Assembly: GCF_018729255.1 (NCBI RefSeq)
Contig: NZ_CP076061.1
Location: 2,170,001 to 2,234,000, forward strand
Length of the DNA: 64,000 bases
Origin: Cupriavidus sp. EM10
Lineage (GTDB): Bacteria; Pseudomonadota; Gammaproteobacteria; Burkholderiales; Burkholderiaceae
Direction: 5' to 3'
A model generated the notes under the pieces. The model was not told the origin of the DNA. It saw only the letters and a program-made list of their open reading frames with translations, and did no database searches. Shown piece by piece: positions 57,164-64,000 of this stretch. How positions within the stretch are numbered: position 1 is the first letter of the stretch; each line of letters begins with the position of its first letter. The position numbers were made by a program, and so were the translations under genes.

Positions 57164-57660
57164 GCGAAGCTCCGGAGGTAACGTGCGCAGATCTCCGCAT
57201 CAATGGCCTCGTCGATTTCATCGTCAGTCAACGGCGGCCCCGAGTGGCGGCCCGCCAGGCATCCCTTCAAATCCATGATGGAGCAGGTTTGTCCCGGGGC
57301 AAGCGGAGGCAGGCCCAACGTTACCGTTGGATCGGCGTCCATCATATCGCGTGCCTCTGCTTCGGCGACGGCTTGCGCGATCTCTTCCCTGCTCGGCGGA
57401 GGTCTGCGGCCCGCCAGGCATCCCTTCAAATCCATGATCGAGCAGGTTTCGCCGGGCGCGAGTTCCCGCAGGCCCAATGTGATTGCCGGATCGGCGTCCT
57501 CTTGCATGTCGCGCGGCGTCTGCAGATCCACGGCTTGCCCTAGTTCTCCTTCGGTTCGCGAAGCCTCGCGGCGAACAAGGCTATCCATCAGATCGCTGAT
57601 CGGCTGCGTCACAGTCCCGACGTCGTTTCGTGCAATGTTCTGCTCTGCTTGATGTTGCAT
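57160..57660 (-). CDS. antitoxin 2 with a 53-residue tandem repeat
   Basis: 166 residues from the ATG at 57660. A unit of about 53 residues is repeated (about 55-107 and 108-160): DADPxxTLGL, LAPGxTCSIMDLKGCLAGR, PP, then an acidic helix (EEIAQAVAEAEAR or DDEIDEAIDAEICAR). The end ARYLRSFA matches antitoxin 1. The N-terminal IARNDVG also matches antitoxin 1 (ISRNDVG). No DNA-binding domain is recognised. Confidence 0.7.
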   Translation of the reverse strand: MQHQAEQNIARNDVGTVTQPISDLMDSLVRREASRTEGELGQAVDLQTPRDMQEDADPAITLGLRELAPGETCSIMDLKGCLAGRRPPPSREEIAQAVAEAEARDMMDADPTVTLGLPPLAPGQTCSIMDLKGCLAGRHSGPPLTDDEIDEAIDAEICARYLRSFA

Positions 57661-57680
57661 GGTTGACCCCTCTTTAATCT

Positions 57681-57782
57681 GGTTGGCCGGTGCAATCGCT
57701 GCGCCGACGAAACCATTCTGGGTCGCTGTCAAGCAGAAAAGAATGGGACGTGTCTCAAAATGCGTCCAGAATCGCGGCGCAT
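57681..57782. repeat. direct repeat upstream of antitoxin 2 (shared leader)
   Basis: Second copy of the 102-base leader repeat at 56630-56731. It lies between antitoxin 2 and the hipA stop. Confidence 0.85.
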
Positions 57783-57791
57783 TGATCAGCG

Positions 57792-59099
57792 TCAGCGCCT
57801 GGCCAGTTGCGCCAGCGGCAGGGACTTCAGCCGTTCGAGCACCACGGCTTTCATCGCATCCGGGGCCGGCAACGAATCGAGCAGGGCGGGCCAGCGCTCC
57901 TGCGCCATCGTCACGGCATCCTTGACTGCCGCCACGGCAATGCGCTCGGAAATTCGCGTTTCGCGGGCGAATTCCCGGTAGGTTTCCAGCGTCTGCTTGC
58001 GCTGCAGGAGATCAATGGCGACGTTCTGGCCGAATCCCGAGAAGCCGGGCAGCGCGGCCACGCTGACGATGTCGTAGGCCGGCGACAGCTCCGGCATCAT
58101 GCCGTTGCGATAGAGGAATGAGAAATTCTTGAGATGGGCGTCGCTGTTGCCCAGGAGGGTATGTACGGCCTGGCGCATGAAGAACTGGCGGACATCCTCG
58201 ATGCCGCGCACGCTCAGTCGGTCCAGCAGCCGGACGATGGCCACGTAGGCGTCGTTGCCGGCGTACTTGCGCGCCGGCATGCGCGTGAGGATCTGGCAGC
58301 CGTCCTCGGCATGGACCCGGCCGCCGGGCTCGCGATCGAAGCGGTCCACCGCAAGGAAATGCAGGTCCGCGCCCAGCGCATCGGCCAGGCCGGGGACGTC
58401 GATGGCGGCCAGCGGTTGCGGTCGGCACACGGCCACGGCCACCCCGGCTGCCTGGGCCAGCTGCATCGACACGTATTCGTTATAGATCTGGCTGTCGTCG
58501 TTGCGCGCCGGCAGCTTGGCAATCAGGTCGGACAGGCGGCCATGGGTCGGCATGGTGTAGCGCTTGCCCGCGTGCGCGGTCGACAGCGCCAGCTTGTTTT
58601 GCACGCCCGACACCGAGGCCGCGCCCTCCGTCGCGCCTTCCACGACCGCGATTTCCAGATTGTCGGCGCCGCCGGTTACCCCGATGGTGCGTACGTGATC
58701 GGGCAACGCGTCCAGGTCCGCGGGGCGTACGGTCAAGGCCCCTGGCAGGTCCTCGCCGGCGGCGGCCAGCACGCCGAAATCATCGCGGTCATCCGGATGG
58801 TGACGCGTGGCCTCCAGCCGCTTGCGCAGTTCGCCCTCGGGCAGCAGGCCCGCAAAGTAGGGCGGGAGTTCGCCGCCGATGTTGTACAGGGCAGGGTGAA
58901 ATGGATTCGACAGGATCGTGCCGGTCAGCGGCTCATTGCCGGGCACGGTCAGGGAAAGGCTCAGCGTCGGCCGCCCCGGATCGCCCCGAAATTGCTCGCT
59001 TGGCACGAAGCGCGTGGTCCGCCCGGCCTCGCATAGGTAGCCGCAGAGCACGCCGTGCAGGTGTACCGCCAGATAGCGGGGCCGGAGTTCATCGCTCAT
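57792..59099 (-). CDS. hipA: HipA-family serine/threonine kinase toxin
   Basis: 435 residues. Both HipA domains are present: an N-terminal barrel with NPFHPALYNIGGELPPYFAGLLPEGEL in broken form, then the kinase core with SGVQNKLAL, HFLAVDRFDR, the catalytic LLGNSDAHLKNFSFLY and LSPAYDIVS (metal-binding Asp). HipA phosphorylates glutamyl-tRNA synthetase in E. coli and induces persistence. Its start overlaps the hipB stop. The conserved residues look intact, so it is probably active. Confidence 0.93.
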   Translation of the reverse strand: MSDELRPRYLAVHLHGVLCGYLCEAGRTTRFVPSEQFRGDPGRPTLSLSLTVPGNEPLTGTILSNPFHPALYNIGGELPPYFAGLLPEGELRKRLEATRHHPDDRDDFGVLAAAGEDLPGALTVRPADLDALPDHVRTIGVTGGADNLEIAVVEGATEGAASVSGVQNKLALSTAHAGKRYTMPTHGRLSDLIAKLPARNDDSQIYNEYVSMQLAQAAGVAVAVCRPQPLAAIDVPGLADALGADLHFLAVDRFDREPGGRVHAEDGCQILTRMPARKYAGNDAYVAIVRLLDRLSVRGIEDVRQFFMRQAVHTLLGNSDAHLKNFSFLYRNGMMPELSPAYDIVSVAALPGFSGFGQNVAIDLLQRKQTLETYREFARETRISERIAVAAVKDAVTMAQERWPALLDSLPAPDAMKAVVLERLKSLPLAQLARR

Positions 59100-59389
59100 G
59101 ACTCATCCCCGAGCAACAGGTCCACGGAAGTCGGCGCAGCGCGGTCGGGACCCGCAGCCTTGCCCGCCAGCGTCTGCCGGACTTCGGCCAGGTGCTCCTT
59201 GGGCACAAGCACCCATTCGGCATCGAGCGCGGTGGCAATCGCGTCAAGTGTCGAAGCGCGCACATCCTGCTTGCCGCTCAGGGCGACGGACAGGTTGGAA
59301 CTGGCCATGCCGATTGTGCGGCCTATGTCGGTAAGCGAGAGCCCCCGGTGTTTGCGAAGGGAGCGGAGCTGGAGAGGCAGGAAAGACAT
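59096..59389 (-). CDS. hipB: HipB-like XRE-family antitoxin
   Basis: 97 residues. Helix-turn-helix of the Cro/C1 type: LRSLRKHRGLSLTDIGRTIGMASSNLSVALSGK, given here in parts, then STLDAIATALDAEWVLVP. It precedes and overlaps hipA, as antitoxin genes do. A 17-base palindrome lies 19 bases upstream and is a likely binding site. Confidence 0.9.
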   Translation of the reverse strand: MSFLPLQLRSLRKHRGLSLTDIGRTIGMASSNLSVALSGKQDVRASTLDAIATALDAEWVLVPKEHLAEVRQTLAGKAAGPDRAAPTSVDLLLGDES

Positions 59390-59407
59390 GAGCGCAAACG
59401 ACGATCG

Positions 59408-59424
59408 ATGATATTGAATATCAT
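59408..59424. promoter_or_regulatory. palindrome upstream of hipB, candidate operator
   Basis: ATGATATT-G-AATATCAT, perfect 8-base arms, within an AT-rich stretch (59400-59460) unlike its surroundings. It lies where the hipBA promoter should be. Confidence 0.6.
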
Positions 59425-59489
59425 AGTACGCAAAAACAAAATATGAAATAAAATATTAAGTGGCTCGTATGTATGCCAAAGGATAGGGC

Positions 59490-59586
59490 TGGCTGGAGGG
59501 AAGAATTCCTCGTGTCGGGCCGCCGACTGCGCGTCGCCGTCGTGCGCAAACAGGCGGACCAGCACGTTGGTATCGAGTCCGATCAT
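59490..59586 (-). pseudogene. truncated third PIN toxin gene
   Basis: Begins like the two intact toxins (MIGLDTNVLVRLFAHD) from the ATG at 59586, keeps about 30 toxin-like residues including D5, then runs into unrelated sequence towards the hipB promoter. The E46, D99 and D118 positions are absent, so it is a remnant. The start overlaps the stop of the small antitoxin gene, as in the intact modules. Confidence 0.7.
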
Positions 59587-59798
59587 GCTGCGGATGACCA
59601 TGTCTCGGCGATGACCTCGTTCATTTCCTCGATTGTGAGCGGTTTCAGATCGGGATGGATGAACCACCCCACCATGTCGTGGATCGTCTTCACCTCGTCC
59701 AGCAAGGCCAGATCGTGGCCGATTCTGTCCTCGACAGGCTGGGCGGATTGGGTGGCCGGAATAGCGGGTGATTGGTGGCTGGCGAATGTCGATTCCAT
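59583..59798 (-). CDS. orphan antitoxin of the truncated third PIN module
   Basis: 71 residues from the ATG at 59798 (AGGAG upstream). The C-terminal PLTIEEMNEVIAETW matches the SIEEMNEVIAQA of antitoxin 1, but there is only one such tail and no DLKGCLAGR repeat. About 75 bases upstream is the motif ATGGGACGGTTCTCAAAA, like that in the 102-base leaders. It could still neutralise a related toxin. Confidence 0.6.
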   Translation of the reverse strand: MESTFASHQSPAIPATQSAQPVEDRIGHDLALLDEVKTIHDMVGWFIHPDLKPLTIEEMNEVIAETWSSAA

Positions 59799-59908
59799 GG
59801 CAATGCTCCTGTCTTGCGCTGCGCGATATTGCGCAGCCAATGACAGTCTGCCGGCCACCCCTCAACATTGATATGGGACGGTTCTCAAAAATCGCCCCTC
59901 ACACGCCC

Positions 59909-61449
59909 TCAATCGCGCTCCGACCCCAACGGCGGGGCGATATCTTCCAGCGCGCGCCGTTCCGCGTCCACGCCAAAGCGAAGCGCCATCAGGCCGGCCA
60001 CGATTACCAAAGCCGCGCCGATGCCGTAGCCAACAGCCACCGCGCCCCGGCTGCCGGTCTCGATCAGCCGCCCGAACAGTACCGGCGCGATAAAGCCGCC
60101 GGTGCCCGTGCCCACGGCGTAGAACACCGAAATGGCCAGGGCGCGCATTTCCAGCGGGAAGACCTCGCTGGCGGTCAGGTAGGCGGAGCTTGCCGCGGCC
60201 GACGCCAGGAAGAAAACGGCCGACCAGCACAGCGCCTGGGCGCGGGCATCGAGCCAGCCTTCCATGAACGCCCAGCCGGTGGCGGCCAGTCCGATGCCCG
60301 ACAGCACATAGGTCACGGCAATCATCCTGCGCCGTCCGACACGATCGAAGAGGGGGCCCAGCACCAGCGGACCCAGCGCGTTGCCCAGGGCGAAAGGAAA
60401 GATATAGAGCGCCACGCGCGCTTCCGGCACGCCCTGGAAGCGGGTCAGCACCAGCGAATAGGTGAAGAAAATGGCGTTATAGAAGAATGCCTGCGCCACC
60501 ATCAACGCGAACGTGACGACGCTGCGCGTGCGGTAGCGCCGCAGCAGCAGGCGCACGATCTCACTCAGCGCGGGGATGGGCCGGCCGGCATAGGCTAACG
60601 TGGCAGCCGCGTCCACCGCCGGCAGGGGCCATGCCGCCGTGCCACCTCGGCTTCGATGCCGCCGATCACGCGCGCCGCTTCCTCGTGCCGTCCGTGTGTG
60701 GTCAGCCATCGGGGGCTTTCCGGCACATGCCGGCGGATCAGGACGATCGCCACGGCCAGCACCGCGCCCAGCCCGAAGCAGACGCGCCAGCCCCACACCG
60801 GGCCGAACACGCGCGGATCCAGCAGCACCAGGCTCAGGCCGGCGCCCAGCGCCGCGCCCAGCCAGAAGCTGCCGTTGATGGCCAGGTTCACGCGCCCGCG
60901 CACACGCGCCGGAATCAGTTCGTCGATGGCCGAATTGATGGCCGCGTACTCGCCGCCGATGCCCAGTCCGGTCACGAACCGGCAGACCGCGAAGAACGCA
61001 AAGTTCGGGGAGAACGCCGTGGCCAGCGTGGCCGCCATATAGACCGCCAGCGTGGCCAGGAACAGTTTCTTGCGGCCCAGCCGGTCGGCCAGACGCCCGA
61101 ACAGCAGGGCGCCGACGACCGCCCCCAATATGTATACGGAGCCGGACCAGCCCACCTGGGTGGCGTCGAGCCCCAGGGTGTCCGGGCGCTCCAGCACGGC
61201 GCCGACCGAGCCCACCAGCGTGACTTCCAGCCCGTCGAGCACCCAGGCGATGCCCAGCGCGATGGCAACGCGCCAATGCCAGGCCGACCACGGCAGGCGG
61301 TCGAGCCGGGCGGGGATGTCGGAATGCCAGGCGGCGATGGCGGTCTCCTTGGCGCTTGGGGCACTTACAGGACTATAGCCACTGTGGAGGGCCCTGCCTG
61401 TCGGCCATCCGCCGACGCCAGGGCCGGCGCCGCCACCGTCATCCGCCAT
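59909..61449 (-). CDS. MFS metabolite transporter, single-base frameshift
   Basis: About 513 residues if read from the ATG at 61449. A 12-helix sugar/metabolite-type MFS protein: IAWVLDGLEVTLVGSVG, LFGRLADRLGRKKLFLATL, RFVTGLGIGGEYAAINSAI and, after the break, LFDRVGRRRMIAVTYVLSGIG and SEVFPLEMRALAISVFYAVG. The frame breaks at the GGGG at 60625-60628 (one more base gives RRHGPLPAVDAAATL). The ATG at 61449 directly follows the terminator of the neighbouring gene, so the true start may lie further in, near the AAGGAG at about 61343-61348. Confidence 0.85.
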
Positions 61450-61453
61450 GAGG

Positions 61454-61490
61454 AAAAAGGGGCGGCCCCTTGCGAGGGCCGCCCCTTTCC
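61454..61490 (-). terminator. intrinsic terminator of the phosphoesterase gene
   Basis: 13-base stem AAAGGGGCGGCCC/GGGCCGCCCCTTT (61456-61468, 61476-61488) with a T run on the minus strand, 31 bases after the phosphoesterase stop. Confidence 0.9.
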
Positions 61491-61521
61491 GCTGGCAACC
61501 GCCAGTCTTGCGACTTCCTGC

Positions 61522-63641
61522 TTACTGCGCCGAAAGCGACAGCGCGTTGGTCAGATCGCCCATGGCCGGCTTGCCGTTGGCCACCAGCGAGTCGTCACGC
61601 AGCTTCAGGCCCGGCAGCGTCGGCAGGGCGAAGCGGCGCGTGATGAAGCGCAGGATCGACGCCGTGTCGTACTGCGTATGGTCCACGAAGCCCTTTTTGG
61701 CGAACGGCGACACGATGATCGCCGGGATACGCGTGCCCGGGCCCCAGCGGTCGGCGGTCGGCACCGGCGCGTGGTCGTAGAAGCCGCCGTTTTCGTCGTA
61801 CGTCACCACGATCAGCATGTTCTTGTACTGCGGGCTGTTCTGCAGTTGCTGGATCACGTTGACGATGTGGGCGTCGCCGTCGGTCACGTTGGCGTAGCCG
61901 GGATGCTGGTTCAGGTTGCCCTGCGGCTTGTAGAACGTTACGGCCGGCAGCTTGCCCGCGGCGGCATCGGCCAGGAACTGGCTGTCGAAGTCCTTCAGGT
62001 GGGATGTACGGTAGTCGGCATGGTCAACCGGGCTGAACGCCGCGAAGAAGTTGAACGGCTGGTGGTGCGCCTGGAAGTTCGGCGTGGTGTTGTTGTAGAT
62101 TTTGGTGCGATCGGCCGACACGGCCTTCCATGCGCCCGCGTACCAGGCCCAGTCCACGCCACGCTTGTCCAGGTAGGTGGCGATGGTGTCCTGGGTTTGC
62201 GGCGGCAGCGTGCTGGCGGCGCTCGGGTCGGCCAGCAGCTTGGTGGCATCGGTCGACGCCGGCGCGTTGCCGCTCGGCTGGTAGGCCGGCTGCATCGTGT
62301 TCACGGCGTAGAACAGGCCGGTGGCCGGGTCCTTGGGCGTGATGGCGCCGTCGTTCACGTACGAGGCACGTGCCGACAGGATGCTGGTGGAGCTGGTGTC
62401 CGTCAGTTTCAGGCTCTTGCCATCGGCGGCCACGGCGGCGATCGACTTCGATGCCACCGACGTGTCGGCGTTCGGGTAGGTCGGCACGCAGGCGCAGACC
62501 AGGTACTGGTGGTTCAGGAACGAGCCGCCAAAGGCGCCCATGAAGAAGTTGTCGGCCAGCACGAAGTCCTTGGCCATCTTCCACATCGCCATGCTGCTGC
62601 CGTCGTAGTAGCCCATGGTGATGCCGCCGGCGTCGGAGAATGCAGCGAACTTGTCGTTCTTGCCGCCGTTGATCTGCATCTGGTTCTGGTAGAACTTGTG
62701 CACCAGGTCGCGGGTGACCACGCTCTGGTTGACCACCACGCCCGTGCCGTTGACGCCGGACGGATCGTCGATGCGGAACGGCTTGTTGGCCCAGCCCGCG
62801 GTGTTGGCTTCCGGCAGCGTCACGGTCTGGCCGGCGGCGGTGAACCCGCCCCAGGTCGGCGGCAGCGATGCCAGCGTCGAGTTGTCGAAGTCCTTCTGCG
62901 GCGTCACGGTACCGACGGCGCTCGGGTTCACGCCCGGAATGCCGTTGGCGCCCGGGAACAGGCCGTAAAGGTTGTCGAAGCCGCGGTTTTCGGCGTAGAT
63001 CACGACCACGGTCTTGATGTTGTTCAACGCCACGCGCTGGGCCACGCCGTTCTTGATGGCCGCGGCGATGTCGCCGCCGGCTGCCACGGCATTGGCGATC
63101 AGTTCGATGGCCTGCTCGATTTCGCCCTGCAGCGCGGCCTTGATCTTGCCGTCCGTTTCCTTGTTGTGGTCTTCCAGCAGCTTGTCCGCGGCCACGCCCA
63201 GGCGGTCGGCCAGCTGGGTACGTGCCGCGTCCAGGTTGCCGCCGTTGCTGTCCATCAGCGCGGCCAGCTCGGTGGAGATGGCGCTGACCACGCCATTGGC
63301 GCTGGCCGGTGCGCGGAAGATCAGCTTGCGCGTCACGGCGGCGTGGGCGCCGGCGTCGTCGTTACGGAAGGCATCCGTGCCGATCTCGGCTACCACGGGG
63401 CCCTGGCCGTTCACGTTGAACGCGCCCCTGGCATCGGTGAAGGTCGACGCTTCGCCGCTGTCGCAGGCGCCGTTGTTGTTGGTGTCGATACAGACCTTGG
63501 CGTGCTCGAAGTAGCTGCCGGTCACCACGCCGGATGTGGTAGCGGCGGGGTGGCGTTGCTCCCGGAATCGCTACCGCCACAGGCGGACAGGCATGCAGCG
63601 GCCAATGCGGCCAGCGGCCACAGACGGTTGTTACGGCTCAT
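61522..63641 (-). CDS. exported lipoprotein phosphoesterase (acid phosphatase/phospholipase C family), single-base frameshift
   Basis: About 706 residues after correction. From the ATG at 63641 (GAGGAAAG upstream) a lipoprotein signal reads PLAALAAACLSACGG. The frame breaks at the GGGG at 63547-63550; one more base joins NATPAATTSGVVTGSYFEH. The phosphoesterase domain has VVVIYAENRGFDNLYGLFPG, DAGGITMGYYDGSSMAMW and, near the C-terminus, TYDENGGFYDHAPVPTADRW, which supply the metal ligands. The family includes AcpA acid phosphatase and phospholipases C. It acts outside the cytoplasm. A Pho-box-like repeat lies upstream. Confidence 0.87.
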
Positions 63642-63818
63642 GGGCTTTCCTCTTTCTTATATGTGGGAAAACTGCGGTGCTTCAATCAAACTTGTGGTAC
63701 TGCAGGGTGCGCCGCGAGTGTGATCCGGCCATGTGTCAGATTGATGATGATGCGCATGGCAACCTGTTACATCCCGTCATGACAGGTACCGCAGGCAGCC
63801 ACGTTTCGTTCTTGTGCA

Positions 63819-63836
63819 CCGTCATGTGGATGTCAT
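63819..63836 (+). promoter_or_regulatory. Pho-box-like direct repeat
   Basis: CCGTCAT-GTGG-ATGTCAT: two seven-base units with an 11-base period, each one base off the PhoB half-site CTGTCAT. It lies between the phosphoesterase gene and the plus-strand gene beginning at 63894. A further CTGTCAT occurs on the minus strand at 63779-63785. Confidence 0.5.
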
Positions 63837-63893
63837 GAAGGCGGCATAGTCTCTGGCGCCATTCCTTCGTCATCCTGCCGCCATCATTTCGTC

Positions 63894-64000
63894 ATGAGCC
63901 TGCCGCCGCTGCTGTGGAACGCCGCGTTCCCGTCGTTCTTTACCTGGTTGCGCGTGGCGGGCAGTTTGATAGTGCTGCTGCTGGCAAGCCTGTTGACGGG
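63894..64000 (+). CDS. start of an unidentified membrane protein gene (cut by the window end)
   Basis: 35 codons are visible: MSLPPLLWNAAFPSFFTWLR then a strongly hydrophobic helix (VLLLASLL). It is probably an N-terminal membrane anchor or signal. No ribosome site stands out before the ATG, so the start is tentative. The product cannot be named. Confidence 0.4.
   Translation, partial: MSLPPLLWNAAFPSFFTWLRVAGSLIVLLLASLLT

Noticed and set aside
55782..59897. A CRISPR array or defence island proper in the repeat-rich region
   Set aside because: The repeats are two pairs of 102-base blocks tied to toxin-antitoxin genes. There are no short regularly spaced repeats and no cas, restriction or abortive-infection genes other than the toxins.
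55782..59897. An integrated mobile element around the toxin-antitoxin genes
   Set aside because: No integrase, transposase, terminal inverted repeats or tRNA attachment site was seen at either edge.
33466..63641. Calling the frameshifted genes (regulator, arnT, pqqU, mdtD, nasA, phosphoesterase and others) true pseudogenes
   Set aside because: Each has one defect of the same kind, a missing base usually in a homopolymer, with full conservation on both sides. An artefact is the simpler reading.

Overview
The window is a GC-rich, gene-dense chromosomal stretch from a beta-proteobacterium of the Burkholderiaceae, most like Cupriavidus/Ralstonia. The evidence is a clustered assimilatory nitrate/nitrite operon, an Omp32-type porin, a Ralstonia-type UDP-4-keto-pentose/UDP-xylose synthase, a DauR/YheO-type regulator and dispersed GGGAGAGG-type intergenic palindromes. 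No rRNA, tRNA, CRISPR array, prophage or insertion sequence was seen.

Layout. 0-6.5 kb: end of an RND efflux pump and its outer-membrane lipoprotein, small hypothetical proteins, pssA, an old-yellow-enzyme reductase and a cupin. 6.5-12.5 kb: aldehyde dehydrogenase, a hybrid histidine kinase with its LuxR-type regulator, and pepE. 11.7-17.6 kb: a LacI-controlled ABC importer ending in a GpdQ-like phosphodiesterase. 17.7-26.7 kb: SnoaL-like protein, DUF1800/DUF1501 pair, EAL phosphodiesterase, PBP1A and a porin. 26.7-30 kb: an AT-rich intergenic region and an exported catalase-peroxidase. 30-41 kb: a two-component system whose kinase gene overlaps chrA, divergent from arnT and a UDP-sugar synthase gene, then a PqqU-type TonB receptor and mdtD. 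41-52.5 kb: a dehydratase/ornithine-cyclodeaminase-family pair with a DauR-like regulator, then the nitrate operon narK-nirB-nirD-FAD reductase-nasA with an attenuator-like leader. 52.6-55.8 kb: HxlR regulator, GNAT, RhtA-like exporter, SDR. 55.8-59.9 kb: a toxin-antitoxin island with two intact PIN modules, hipBA and a truncated third PIN module. 59.9-64 kb: MFS transporter, a lipoprotein phosphoesterase and the start of another gene.

Two themes stand out. First, about eleven otherwise well-conserved genes are broken by a single missing base, nearly always within a short homopolymer. This looks like sequencing error, so I give corrected gene limits and mark the sites. Second, the toxin-antitoxin island contains PIN toxins paired with unusual antitoxins. 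These lack a recognisable DNA-binding domain and carry tandem copies of a DLKG-type segment that resembles the toxin-binding tail of VapB antitoxins. The modules share nearly identical 102-bp blocks in the leader and the toxin 3' end but differ in between.

All functional calls come from reading the sequence and remembered family features; no database search was run.
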